NCBI RefSeq assembly: GCF_000938255.1
Contig: NZ_JYMR01000007.1
Coordinates: 1-64,000 of the forward strand
Length of the DNA stretch: 64,000 nucleotides
Source: Bradyrhizobium sp. LTSP849
GTDB lineage: Bacteria; Pseudomonadota; Alphaproteobacteria; Rhizobiales; Xanthobacteraceae
Reading direction: 5' to 3'
Each line of letters begins with the position of its first letter. The first letter of the stretch is position 1. Shown one piece after another: positions 26,324-36,124 of the stretch. A model generated the notes under the pieces. The model saw nothing but the letters and a program-made list of their open reading frames with translations. It was not told where the DNA came from and searched no databases. A program made the translations under genes and the position numbers.

Positions 26324-26353
26324 ATTATAGAATATAACTAATCTAGGGAAGTG
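26324..26353 (-). promoter_or_regulatory. Candidate promoter/operator of pcaHG
   Basis: On the minus strand a perfect TATAAT occurs at complement(26324..26329), in a strikingly AT-rich island between two G+C-rich genes. The island also holds the short inverted repeat TTATA-GAA-TATAA (26325-26337), where a regulator could bind. The -35 region is weak, which fits an activated promoter. No divergent regulator gene is present. Confidence 0.45.
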
Positions 26354-26380
26354 AGTTTAGCAGGCCTCCTGCGCCCAACG

Positions 26381-27274
26381 CTATTTGATTGGCGGCCGCG
26401 GCAGCACGGCCTCTCCGTCCTCGAGCCGGTAGGTGTGGTCGAGCGAATACCAGGGCATTGCGACGGCCGCCGCGCTCGGATAAGGCGAATCGTGGCGCAC
26501 GAACTTGCCGATCAGCGCTTGTGTCACGCCGAACTGCACGTCGCTGTCGATGTGCGGATCAGCGGGGTCGTAGACCTGCGAGATCAGCACCTTGAATCCG
26601 GGCTTGAAGATCAGGGCGTGCAGATGCGCGGGACGATAGGGGTGCCGGCTCTGCGCCTTCAAGAGGCGCCCGACCACGCCGTTGGTCGGAATAGGATAGC
26701 CAATCATCATCACCGAGCGGAACGAGAAGCGTCCATCCTGGTCGGTCGTGAACTTGCCGCGCAGGTTCATGTCCGCCTGCTCGGGATCCTGGTTCTCATA
26801 AAGACCGACCGGCGAAGCGTGCCAGACATCGACCTCCGCGCCGGCGACCGGGCGGCCGTCCTTGTCCACGACGCGGCCACTGACGAACAGCGGTGCCCCC
26901 GGAGTCTCGGAGCGGACGATCGATCCGCCATTCTCCATCCGCGGCGAGTTCAGCCGCCAGAACGGTCCGAGCAGCGACTGATCCGTTTCCGTGTTGCCCT
27001 GATCGCCATTGTTGAGCAGGCACACCAGCGGGGAGACGCCGAGCGAGCCCGCCATCAGCACGACTTCATTATGCGTGTCGGTCGAAAGCTTGCCGAGCTC
27101 CGCCACGATCGCCGTGGCGTCGCGGAATTCAGCCTCGGTCAGGCGAACATCGCGGACGAAGGTATGCAGGTGCTTGACCAGAGACACCATGATCTGGCGC
27201 AGCCGCGGATCGGACGTCCGCTCCATCACCGCCAATGCCGCGGCCGTGACGTCCTGCTCGCGCTCGATGATCAT
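26381..27274 (-). CDS. Intradiol dioxygenase, hydroxyquinol 1,2-dioxygenase-like
   Basis: A 297-residue intradiol dioxygenase. The N-terminal helical dimerisation domain (to about 100) is that of catechol/hydroxyquinol dioxygenases. The iron ligands are Y159 (GLYENQDP), Y193 (IGYPIPTNG), H217 and H219 (RPAHLHAL). The segments GPFWRLNSP and YENQDPEQADMNLRGKF resemble hydroxyquinol 1,2-dioxygenases, which produce maleylacetate, more than catechol dioxygenases. Maleylacetate is reduced to beta-ketoadipate, which feeds the neighbouring pcaF. No maleylacetate reductase gene is nearby, so the substrate stays tentative. ATG at 27274 with AGGGA upstream. It lies between pcaH and pcaF on the same strand. 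Confidence 0.87.
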   Translation of the reverse strand: MIIEREQDVTAAALAVMERTSDPRLRQIMVSLVKHLHTFVRDVRLTEAEFRDATAIVAELGKLSTDTHNEVVLMAGSLGVSPLVCLLNNGDQGNTETDQSLLGPFWRLNSPRMENGGSIVRSETPGAPLFVSGRVVDKDGRPVAGAEVDVWHASPVGLYENQDPEQADMNLRGKFTTDQDGRFSFRSVMMIGYPIPTNGVVGRLLKAQSRHPYRPAHLHALIFKPGFKVLISQVYDPADPHIDSDVQFGVTQALIGKFVRHDSPYPSAAAVAMPWYSLDHTYRLEDGEAVLPRPPIK

Positions 27275-27290
27275 GAACGATCCCTGAATG

Positions 27291-27316
27291 CCCTCTCCCC
27301 GCAAGCGGGGAGAGGG
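27291..27316. repeat. Perfect 12-base inverted repeat between pcaF and the dioxygenase gene
   Basis: CCCTCTCCCCGC-AA-GCGGGGAGAGGG forms a near-continuous stem. The sequence also matches the ends of the longer repeat at 61433. It sits 17 bases upstream of the dioxygenase ATG and 7 bases after the pcaF stop, so it could terminate or stabilise the pcaF message. Confidence 0.75.
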
Positions 27317-27323
27317 AGAGAGC

Positions 27324-28532
<1,209 letters not shown>

Positions 28533-28748
28533 CGTTGTTCTCCCTGAATGCCGCGGTTCGGCCAGAATTCTTCAATGTCGGCGGAGTTTTAGGAGGGCGC
28601 CCGCGACAGGTCAATTGACGGTTTCGCGCGTGTTCCGAGGGGCGCGCACGCTCGCCACGCATGCCGCGGTGCGGACAACGTGGAAAACCCGCCGCTCCCG
28701 GCCAAAGCGGTAGGACCATGGGTCGAAATTTTGTAGGTTGCGCCGCTC

Positions 28749-31487
28749 ATGACGATGCAACAGCCCATCCCTATACCGCCCCTCGATGACGTGCCCGCGC
28801 CGCAGGCGGAAGCTGCCGCGCGCGTCACGCCGATGATGGAACAGTACCTTGAAATAAAGGCCGGGCATCCGGGCCTGCTGCTGTTCTACCGGATGGGCGA
28901 TTTCTACGAGCTGTTCTTCGAGGACGCCGAGATCGCCTCGAAAACCCTCGGCATCGTCCTGACCAAGCGCGGCAAGCATCAGGGCGCAGATATCCCGATG
29001 TGCGGCGTGCCGGTCGAGCGCTCCGAGGATTATCTGCACCGCCTGATCACCGCCGGCCATCGGGTCGCGGTCTGCGAGCAGACCGAGGATCCGGCCGCCG
29101 CCAAAGCGCGTGGCAACAAGAGCGTAGTGCGGCGCGGCGTGGTGCGGCTGGTGACGCCGGGCACGCTGACCGAGGACACGCTGCTCGATGCGCGCGCCAA
29201 TAATTATCTGCTGGCGATTGCGCGGGCACGTTCGTCGGCCGGCGGCGACCGCTTTGGCCTCGCCTGGATCGACATCTCGACCGCCGAATTCATGGTGCTG
29301 GAATGCTCAGGCGGCGAGCTCGCCGCGACGTTGGCGCGCATCAATCCGAACGAGGCGATCGTCACCGACGCGCTCTATAACGACAGCGAGCTCGGCCAGA
29401 CCTTGCGCGAGCTGCCGGCGGTGGCGCCGCTGACCCGCGACGTCTTCGACGGCGCCACCGCCGAAAAGCGCCTGTGCGATTATTTCGCGGTCGCGACCAT
29501 GGACGGGCTCTCGCAGCTCTCGCGGCTTGAAGCCACGGCCGCTGCGGCCGCCGTCACCTATGTCGACCGCACCCAGGTCGGCAAGCATCCGCCGCTGTCG
29601 CCGCCCGCGCGCGAAGCCTCCGGTGCGACCATGGCAATCGATCCGGCCACGCGCGCCAATCTCGAACTGACGCGAACGCTCGCGGGCGAACGCCGCGGCT
29701 CGCTGCTCGACGCGATCGACTGCACGGTGACATCGGCCGGCTCGCGCTTGCTGGCGCAGCGTCTGGCGGCGCCATTGACCGATGCGGCGGCAATCGCGCG
29801 GCGGCTTGACGCGGTCAGCAGCTTCGTTGCGGATTCGGCCGCGCGCGAGGACATCCGCAGCATCCTGCGTGGCGCGCCCGACATGTCGCGCGCTTTGGCG
29901 CGGCTCTCGGTCGGCCGCGGCGGGCCGCGCGATCTCGCCGGCCTGCGCGATGGCATCATGGCGGCCGACCAGGCCTTGGCGCGGCTCGGCGAGCTCGAGC
30001 AGCCGCCGCATGAAATCGCAGCCGTGATGGCGGCGCTGCAACGTCCGTCCCGCGAACTCGCGGCAGAATTTGCCAGTGCGCTCGACGAGCAATTGCCACT
30101 GATCAAGCGCGACGGCGGCTTCGTTCGCCAGGGCTATGAGCCCGCACTCGACGAAACGCGCAACCTGCGCGACGCCTCGCGGCTGGTGGTCGCCTCGATG
30201 CAGGCGCGTTACGCCGATAATACGGGCGTGAAGGGTCTGAAGATCCGACACAACAACGTGCTCGGCTATTTCGTCGAGGTCACCGCGCAGCACGGCGACA
30301 AGCTGATGTCGCCGCCGCTGAATGCGACCTTCATCCATCGCCAGACGCTGGCGGGACAGGTGCGCTTCACCACCTCCGAGCTCGGCGAGATCGAGGCCAA
30401 GATCGCCAACGCCGGCGACCGCGCGCTCGGACTCGAGCTCGAGATTTTTGAGCGGCTCTCCGTGAAGGCGCTCGCGGTCAGCGACGATTTGCGCGCGGCC
30501 GCCCATGCCTTCGCGCTGCTCGACGTCGCAACGTCGCTCGCCAAGCTCGCGATCGATGAGAATTATGTACGGCCCGAAGTCGACGACTCCCTCGGCTTTG
30601 CCATCGAGGCCGGCCGCCATCCCGTGGTCGAGCAGGCCTTGAAGCGCAATGGCGAACCGTTCATTGCCAATGCCTCCGATCTCTCACCGGCGCCGGGGCA
30701 AAAGTCCGGCCAGCTCTGGTTGATTACCGGTCCGAACATGGCCGGTAAATCGACCTTCCTGCGCCAGAACGCGCTGATTGCGCTGCTGGCGCAGATCGGC
30801 AGTTTCGTGCCGGCGGCGCGCGCGCGGATCGGCATCATCGACCGCCTGTTCTCACGTGTCGGCGCCGCCGACGATCTCGCCCGCGGCCGCTCGACCTTCA
30901 TGGTCGAGATGGTCGAGACCGCCGCGATCCTCAACCAGGCCGGCGAGCGCGCGCTCGTGATCCTCGACGAGATCGGCCGCGGCACCGCGACCTTCGATGG
31001 TCTCTCGATCGCCTGGGCCGCGATCGAGCACCTGCACGAGAGCAACCGTTGCCGCACGCTGTTCGCCACGCATTATCACGAGCTGACTGCGCTCTCCGCA
31101 AAACTGCCGCGGATGTTCAACGCGACCGTGCGGGTGAAGGAATGGCAGGGCAATGTCGTATTCCTGCACGAGGTGCTGCCGGGCTCGGCCGATCGCTCCT
31201 ACGGCATTCAGGTCGCAAAACTCGCGGGCCTGCCGCCGGCCGTGATCACGCGTGCCAAATCCGTGCTGGCCAAGCTTGAAGCGCAAGATCGCGGCCAAAC
31301 CGCACGCGCGCTCGCCGACGATCTGCCACTGTTCGCGGTGCCCTCGCGCGCCGCCGCCGAAGCTGCCCCGCCGAGCGAAGCCGAACTGCTGATGGAAGCG
31401 GTCAAGGCGCTGCATCCCGACGAGATGTCGCCGCGCGAGGCACTCGATGCGCTTTATGCGTTGAAGGCGAAGCTGCCGAAGCAATAG
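28749..31487 (+). CDS. mutS: DNA mismatch repair protein MutS
   Basis: A 912-residue mismatch-recognition ATPase. Domain I carries the mismatch-stacking F-Y-E motif ([11 protein letters not shown]52 and E54). The connector, lever and clamp domains follow. The C-terminal ABC-type ATPase has the P-loop GPNMAGKST at about residue 661, the signature in [20 protein letters not shown], Walker [18 protein letters not shown] and the switch histidine in [12 protein letters not shown] short C-terminal tail of about 90 residues holds the tetramerisation region. It is monocistronic, divergent from pcaF and, as in many alphaproteobacteria, close to glnD. A family B repeat follows the stop codon. Confidence 0.98.
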   Translation: MTMQQPIPIPPLDDVPAPQAEAAARVTPMMEQYLEIKAGHPGLLLFYRMGDFYELFFEDAEIASKTLGIVLTKRGKHQGADIPMCGVPVERSEDYLHRLITAGHRVAVCEQTEDPAAAKARGNKSVVRRGVVRLVTPGTLTEDTLLDARANNYLLAIARARSSAGGDRFGLAWIDISTAEFMVLECSGGELAATLARINPNEAIVTDALYNDSELGQTLRELPAVAPLTRDVFDGATAEKRLCDYFAVATMDGLSQLSRLEATAAAAAVTYVDRTQVGKHPPLSPPAREASGATMAIDPATRANLELTRTLAGERRGSLLDAIDCTVTSAGSRLLAQRLAAPLTDAAAIARRLDAVSSFVADSAAREDIRSILRGAPDMSRALARLSVGRGGPRDLAGLRDGIMAADQALARLGELEQPPHEIAAVMAALQRPSRELAAEFASALDEQLPLIKRDGGFVRQGYEPALDETRNLRDASRLVVASMQARYADNTGVKGLKIRHNNVLGYFVEVTAQHGDKLMSPPLNATFIHRQTLAGQVRFTTSELGEIEAKIANAGDRALGLELEIFERLSVKALAVSDDLRAAAHAFALLDVATSLAKLAIDENYVRPEVDDSLGFAIEAGRHPVVEQALKRNGEPFIANASDLSPAPGQKSGQLWLITGPNMAGKSTFLRQNALIALLAQIGSFVPAARARIGIIDRLFSRVGAADDLARGRSTFMVEMVETAAILNQAGERALVILDEIGRGTATFDGLSIAWAAIEHLHESNRCRTLFATHYHELTALSAKLPRMFNATVRVKEWQGNVVFLHEVLPGSADRSYGIQVAKLAGLPPAVITRAKSVLAKLEAQDRGQTARALADDLPLFAVPSRAAAEAAPPSEAELLMEAVKALHPDEMSPREALDALYALKAKLPKQ

Positions 31488-31493
31488 CGGTGC

Positions 31494-31593
31494 CGTAGGG
31501 TGGGCAAAGCGCAGCGTGCCCACCATGCAACGGCGAATTCGCGGACGGATGGTGGGCACGGCGCGCAAAGAGCGCGCCTTTGCCCACCCTACA
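31494..31593. repeat. Intergenic inverted repeat, family B, copy 2
   Basis: CGTAGGGTGGGCAAAGCGCA..GTGCCCACC and GGTGGGCACGGCGCG..TTTGCCCACCCTAC flank a 20-base centre. It fills the space between convergent mutS and the membrane protein gene at 31595, so it may act as a two-way 3' boundary. Confidence 0.88.
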
Positions 31594-31594
31594 A

Positions 31595-32395
31595 TTACGC
31601 CGTCGCCAGCCGTTTCCGCCGCCCGTTCCACCACAGCGTCAGATTCCACACGACGCAGGTCGCGAGTCCAAGGCTCAGCCCGATCGCCGAGCCGAAGTTC
31701 GCCGCGCCAACGTGCAGCACGGCGATCGCCATCCCGAATCCGAGCAGGCCCCAGGCGGAATTGGCCAGCACCGCGGCTGTCGGCGGACCGCCGATGCGCG
31801 GATGCAGGATCGCCATCATGCTGGAGAACACGACCGGGTACAGCGCGATGATGCCGCTGATGCGGGGGCCGACCCAGCCCGAGGTCGAGACGACGATCGC
31901 GACGAGGGTTGCGACCAGCGCAGCCCGCATCGGCACATCGTACCAGCGCCGCGTCACCAGCGGCATCTTCACGTGGCGATAGCCCGCCAAGAGCGGAATG
32001 CAGATGCCGAACGCAATCAGGTTGGCGGCGAGCCCGGCGGTGAGCGTCCAGTCGAACTGCTTGATGATCGAGGCGAACACGATCCAGACCGCGAATGCGC
32101 TTCCATAACTCACCAGCATGCTGTGCCGCTGCGCCAGCACGACATAGGTGAGGCACATGAAGATCGTCGCCGCATTGACCGGCAGGCTCGACAGCGCACC
32201 CTGCGCGATGAAGGCGGCGTCATGGTCGAACGCGAGGAAGACGTAGGACGGGCCGGCCGAGACCGGCAAGGTCGCGATCAGCGCGCCGATCACCGGCCCC
32301 GAGCGTTCCGTGATGATCGACGCCGTCACGACGAACGCCGCCGCGATCGCCATGCGCAAGAGAAGGAAGAGGATGAAGTGGAGGTCGAGGGACAT
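31595..32395 (-). CDS. Hypothetical multi-pass membrane protein
   Basis: A 266-residue protein with about eight hydrophobic helices and short loops. The sequence repeats loosely: SGPVIGALIATLPVSAGPSYVFLA in the first half and VGPRISGIIALYPVVFSSMMAIL in the second, suggesting an inverted or tandem duplication of a four-helix unit. That is typical of small transporters, but no family can be named. ATG at 32395; an upstream extension to 32530 runs through a palindromic repeat and is rejected. It lies downstream of the OsmC-like gene on the same strand. Confidence 0.75.
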   Translation of the reverse strand: MSLDLHFILFLLLRMAIAAAFVVTASIITERSGPVIGALIATLPVSAGPSYVFLAFDHDAAFIAQGALSSLPVNAATIFMCLTYVVLAQRHSMLVSYGSAFAVWIVFASIIKQFDWTLTAGLAANLIAFGICIPLLAGYRHVKMPLVTRRWYDVPMRAALVATLVAIVVSTSGWVGPRISGIIALYPVVFSSMMAILHPRIGGPPTAAVLANSAWGLLGFGMAIAVLHVGAANFGSAIGLSLGLATCVVWNLTLWWNGRRKRLATA

Positions 32396-32404
32396 TTTCT
32401 TCTT

Positions 32405-32529
32405 CGTCGTCCCGGACAAGCGAAGCGCAAATCCGGGACCCATAACCACAGGCTTCGCTGTGTTGAACGGTGGTGGTTGCGACGAGCGCAAGCGCTCGCG
32501 CAGGGGTCCTGGCTTTCGCCAGGACGACA
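32405..32529. repeat. Diverged mosaic palindromic repeat, family A, copy 3
   Basis: CGTCGTCCCGGACAAGCGAAGCGCAAATCCGGGACCCATAACCACAGG (two abutting pieces) at the left and CAGGGGTCCTGGCTTTCGCC..GACGACA at the right. The arms differ from the main family but share GGGACCCATAACCACAG. It separates the membrane protein gene and the OsmC-like gene. Confidence 0.8.
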
Positions 32530-32536
32530 CTGATGG

Positions 32537-33046
32537 CTACATCCGCTGCATCGACACCGAAACCTTCGGGCCGTTCTTGATGGTCTGATAGACCACGCAA
32601 TAGCGCTCGGTGAGCTTCAGCAGCAAATCGAGCTTGTCCTGCGGCGCATCGGTGTCGACCTCGAAGCGCAACCGGATCTCGGCGAAGCCGACAGGGGTCT
32701 CCTTGTCGACGCCGAGCGTGCCGCGAAAATCGAGATCGCCCTCGGCGTAGACATTGCCGGTCTTCAGCGGCACCTCGATCGCGGTCGCGACCGATTTCAG
32801 CGTGACGCCGGCACAGGCGACGAGAGCCTCGAGCAGCATGTCGCCGGAGCAGAGCTCGAGGCCCGAGCCGCCGGTCGCCGGATGCAGGCCAGCCATTGCG
32901 ATGGCGCGGCCGGTCTCGACCTTGCAGGCGATGCCTTCGCTGTCAGTCGAGCCCTTGGCCTTTAGCGTGATCATCGCGGTCTTGGGGTCGGTCTTGTAGC
33001 GCTCCTTGATCGGGGCCTGCATCAGGCGCAGTTCTGCGGCGTCCAT
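32537..33046 (-). CDS. OsmC/Ohr-family protein
   Basis: A 169-residue protein of the OsmC fold. One redox cysteine lies in LELCSGDMLLEALVACAGV together with the second cysteine in VACAG, the spacing used by OsmC-type thiol peroxidases (organic hydroperoxide detoxification). The C-terminal pattern LTERYCVVYQTIKNGPKVSV is also typical. GGGAG lies 8 bases before the ATG at 33046; a longer frame to 33157 is rejected as it overlaps the ABC ATPase gene. It follows the ABC importer genes after 70 bases on the same strand and may be transcribed with them. Confidence 0.85.
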   Translation of the reverse strand: MDAAELRLMQAPIKERYKTDPKTAMITLKAKGSTDSEGIACKVETGRAIAMAGLHPATGGSGLELCSGDMLLEALVACAGVTLKSVATAIEVPLKTGNVYAEGDLDFRGTLGVDKETPVGFAEIRLRFEVDTDAPQDKLDLLLKLTERYCVVYQTIKNGPKVSVSMQRM

Positions 33047-33116
33047 CTTGTTCTCTCCCGGAAAAATCGCCTCTACGAAGTACTGGCTTGCGATGTACCG
33101 GCTCGGAGAGAAATTG

Positions 33117-33902
33117 TCACCACCACATGGCCTGACCGGGACCCTGGGTTGCGTCACGGTCGGGCACGCTGCGATCGAGCGAGCGGTCGAGTGACGTCAG
33201 CACACTTCGCTTGAAATTCTCGAACAGCGGCGAATTGCGGTCGCGTGGCCGCCCCAGATTGATCTCGATCTGGTCGAACAGCCGCCCCGGCCGCGGCCGC
33301 ATCACCAATACGCGATCAGCCAGCACCACGGCCTCGTCGACGTCATGTGTGACGAGGATGAGCGTCGGCCGCATATCGGCCCAGAGATCGAGCAGGTGAT
33401 CCTGGAGATCCCTGCGGGTGAAGGCGTCCAGCGCGGAGAACGGCTCGTCAAGCAGCAGCACCTCCGGCTGCGGCACCAGTGCGCGCGCGATCGCGACGCG
33501 CTGCGCCTGTCCGCCGGAGAGCTCGCGCGGCCAGGCCTGCGCCTTGTCGGCGAGACCGACGCGGGCGAGTGCACGCGCCACCTTTTCGCGCCGCCCCGTC
33601 GCGGGCACATCGGCAAGTCCAAAACCGATATTGTTGGCGACGCTGAGCCAGGGCAGCAACCGCGGTTCCTGGAAGATGATGCCGATCTTGGCATGCGGAG
33701 AAGCGATCGCTTCGCCGTCGAGCGTCACCGTGCCGGAGCTGGCGCGATCGAGGCCGGCGATGGCGCGGAGCAGCGTGGACTTGCCGCAGCCGGAGCCGCC
33801 GATGATGGCGACGATCTCGCCTTGCCTGACATCGGCGGCGAAACGCGCCAACGCGTGCACGCCGTTGGGATAGGTCTTGCTGACCCGGTCGAGCGCCAGC
33901 AT
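33117..33902 (-). CDS. ssuB: ABC transporter ATP-binding protein, sulfonate/nitrate/taurine type
   Basis: A 261-residue nucleotide-binding subunit. Walker A is GGSGCGKST, the Q-loop FQEPRLLPW, the signature LSGGQAQR, Walker B VLLLDEPFSALD and the H-loop VTHDVDEA. FQEPRLLPWLSVANNIGFGL is typical of the SsuB/TauB/NrtD class. The C-terminal 45 residues are charged and less conserved. The start lies 4 bases after the permease stop. It powers import by the permease and binding protein encoded upstream. The ssu name reflects family class; the actual ligand is not proven. Confidence 0.88.
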   Translation of the reverse strand: MLALDRVSKTYPNGVHALARFAADVRQGEIVAIIGGSGCGKSTLLRAIAGLDRASSGTVTLDGEAIASPHAKIGIIFQEPRLLPWLSVANNIGFGLADVPATGRREKVARALARVGLADKAQAWPRELSGGQAQRVAIARALVPQPEVLLLDEPFSALDAFTRRDLQDHLLDLWADMRPTLILVTHDVDEAVVLADRVLVMRPRPGRLFDQIEINLGRPRDRNSPLFENFKRSVLTSLDRSLDRSVPDRDATQGPGQAMWW

Positions 33903-33906
33903 CGCG

Positions 33907-34752
33907 TTACGCTCCCTTGGCGCGCCCGAAGGCGTCCTGCCAGCGCAGGAACGGCGCGGCCCCGACCTCGATCAGCCAATCGGTGAGCTTGCCGAGGATC
34001 GCGAAGATCACGATCGCGGCCAGGATCTGCGCGGGCTTGCCGAGCTGCTGGCCGTCGAGCAGGAGATAGCCAAGGCCTTCGGAAGCGCCGATCAATTCGG
34101 CCGCGACCACGAACATCCACCCCAGACCGAGGCCGACGCGCAAGGAGACGACATAGGCCGGCAGCACCGCGGGCAGCAGGATGCGGCGGATCATCGCCGG
34201 GCCGGAGAGACGGAAGGTGCGGCCGACCTCGACGATCTTGCGATCGACGGAAAGGATCGCGCCCATCACGCCGAGATAAACTGGGAAGAACACGCCGACC
34301 GCGATCAGCGCGATCTTCGAGGTCTCGAAGATGCCGAGCCACAAGATGAACAGCGGCACCCAGGCCAGCGACGGGATCGCGCGCAGCGCCTGCACGGTCG
34401 GATCGAGCAGCCGGCGCGCCAGCGACCAATAGCCGGAGATGGCGCCGAGCAGCGTGCCCGCGACGACGCCGAACGCGAAGCCAAGACCGACGCGCCACAG
34501 CGTCGCGCCGATGTGGTGGATCAGCTCGCCGGATCTGGCGAGGTCCGTGATGGTGGCAAAGACACGCGAGGGCGGCGGCACCAGCCGGCCGTTGGACCAG
34601 CCGGACCAGACCACGAGCTCCCAGCCAAGCGCAAGGATCAGCGGCAACAGCAGTCCCAGCACCGGCCGCGCATAGCGAGCGACGCGCGAGGGCGCTGCGG
34701 CGCTTTCGGCCGGTTCCGAAGACTGTTGCAGCACTGGCGCGTCGGAGATCAT
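33907..34752 (-). CDS. ssuC: ABC transporter permease, sulfonate/nitrate/taurine type
   Basis: A 281-residue inner-membrane permease of the BPD_transp_1 fold with about six helices. The coupling-helix region reads EVGRTFRLSGPAMIRRILLPAVLPAYVVSLRVGLGLGWMFVVAAELIG, the classical EAA loop of SsuC/TauC proteins. It pairs with the ATPase 4 bases downstream. A family A repeat separates it from the binding-protein gene upstream, so relative expression of the subunits may be set by that element. Confidence 0.9.
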   Translation of the reverse strand: MISDAPVLQQSSEPAESAAAPSRVARYARPVLGLLLPLILALGWELVVWSGWSNGRLVPPPSRVFATITDLARSGELIHHIGATLWRVGLGFAFGVVAGTLLGAISGYWSLARRLLDPTVQALRAIPSLAWVPLFILWLGIFETSKIALIAVGVFFPVYLGVMGAILSVDRKIVEVGRTFRLSGPAMIRRILLPAVLPAYVVSLRVGLGLGWMFVVAAELIGASEGLGYLLLDGQQLGKPAQILAAIVIFAILGKLTDWLIEVGAAPFLRWQDAFGRAKGA

Positions 34753-34813
34753 GGCCGGTAGGAAGCGCGTCTTCTGCGAGATTGCAACACTACTCTTGCA
34801 GCGCCCTCAGCCG

Positions 34814-34936
34814 GTCGTCCCGGCGAAGGCCGGGACCCATAACCACAGGGAGATGTGGTTACGGGGACTCGGAATGACCGTCTTTGCGCCAAACTACGCC
34901 CTGGGATTATGGGTCCCGGCCTTCGCCGGGACGACA
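34814..34936. repeat. Mosaic palindromic intergenic repeat, family A, copy 4 (inside the ssu cluster)
   Basis: GTCGTCCCGGCGAAGGCCGG at the left and CCGGCCTTCGCCGGGACGAC at the right. The interior contains CCATAACCACAGGGAGATG and TTGCGCCAAACTACGCCCTGGGATTATGGG. It lies between ssuA and ssuC, a position suited to differential mRNA stability within an operon. Confidence 0.9.
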
Positions 34937-34965
34937 CCTGAATTTGCCGCGCGCGCTTGCCAACC

Positions 34966-35937
34966 TCAATTCGTCGGCAGCGGGACCTGGTCGTCGATCA
35001 ACGCGTCCACCGTCGCCTTCACGTCCACCTTGGCGTCGACGACACCGGCCTGCTGCAAGGCAAGACCCGCGGCGAGGATCGACTCGCGCTGCGGCGCACC
35101 GATGCGGCTGTGGGTGAGCTCGGTGCGCTCCTTGAGCTGCTTGTCGACGACGGCGTCGGGCAGCTTGGTCACGGCGATGAAGGTCTTCTTCAGGTCATCG
35201 TAGTTCGCCAGCGAATATTTACGCGCCTCTTCATAGACCGCGAGCACGCGGCGGACGATGTCCGGATTGTCCTTCAGGAACTGCTCGCGCACATTGAGGA
35301 TGCCCCAGGTGTTGGCATCGGCCTTGCGATAGAACAGTTTTGCGCCCTCCTCGACCTCGGCCTGCGCCATCATCGGATCGAGGCCGGCCCAGGCATCGAC
35401 GTCACCGCGGATCAGCGCGGTCTTGCCGTCGGCGTGCTGGAGCAGCACCGGTGTGATGTCTTTTTCAGTGAGGCCTGCACCTAGCAGCGCGCGCACCAGG
35501 AAGATGTGCGGATCGGTGCCGCGCGTCACCGCGACACGCTTGCCCTTGAGATCCGCGACACTTGCGATCTTGGAATCCTTGCCCGTGACCAGCGCCGTCC
35601 ATTCGGGACGTGAATAGACATAGATCGACTTGATCGGGTTGCCGTTGATGCGGGCGACCAGCGCCGCCGAGCCCGCGGTCGAGCCGAAATCGATCGAGCC
35701 GGCGTTGAGGAATTCGAGCGCCTTGTTGGAGCCGGCCGACTGCACCCAGGTGATGGTGATGCCGTCCTTGGCGAACTCCTTCTCCAGAAGTCCCTTCTGC
35801 TTCAGCACCAGCGACACCGGATTGTAGGTCGCCCAGTCGATGCGGATTTCCTTGAGCGGATCCGCCGCCCTTGCAGCGGGGGTTACGGCGAGCGCCACCG
35901 CCCCCGCCAGCAGAATGCGTCTTGAAATCCTGGTCAT
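34966..35937 (-). CDS. ssuA: Periplasmic substrate-binding protein of a sulfonate/taurine-type ABC importer
   Basis: A 323-residue exported protein with a twin-arginine-like signal peptide (RISRRILLAGAVALAVTPAARA). The SBP_bac (NMT1/SsuA) fold is seen in RIDWATYNPVSLVLKQKGLLE, FLNAGSIDFGSTAGSAALVARING and LKGKRVAVTRGTDPHIFLVRAL. It delivers an alkanesulfonate or related anion to SsuBC. GGAGGAGG stands before the ATG. Upstream lies a small inverted repeat (35957-35973), with glnD divergent. No monooxygenase genes (ssuD/ssuE) are adjacent. Confidence 0.88.
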   Translation of the reverse strand: MTRISRRILLAGAVALAVTPAARAADPLKEIRIDWATYNPVSLVLKQKGLLEKEFAKDGITITWVQSAGSNKALEFLNAGSIDFGSTAGSAALVARINGNPIKSIYVYSRPEWTALVTGKDSKIASVADLKGKRVAVTRGTDPHIFLVRALLGAGLTEKDITPVLLQHADGKTALIRGDVDAWAGLDPMMAQAEVEEGAKLFYRKADANTWGILNVREQFLKDNPDIVRRVLAVYEEARKYSLANYDDLKKTFIAVTKLPDAVVDKQLKERTELTHSRIGAPQRESILAAGLALQQAGVVDAKVDVKATVDALIDDQVPLPTN

Positions 35938-35956
35938 GCCCGGCCTCCTCCGAATT

Positions 35957-35973
35957 TCATTGTTTTTCAATGA
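35957..35973. promoter_or_regulatory. Small inverted repeat in the ssuA leader
   Basis: TCATTG-TTTTT-CAATGA is a perfect 6-base inverted repeat in an AT-rich stretch 20 bases upstream of the ssuA ATG. A LysR- or other-type regulator site or a leader hairpin are both possible. Confidence 0.35.
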
Positions 35974-36124
35974 GTTATATCTAGAGGTCAACGAGAAAAT
36001 CCCACCCTTGAATGCGGGCCAGCCGAGAACAACTTTGCCCAAAGCCAGCCATTTCCAGCATGGAACGACTATTGCCAGAGAATGGCGGGTGACAGCGCCT
36101 GTCACCTCTTATATCCGGTGAGAC

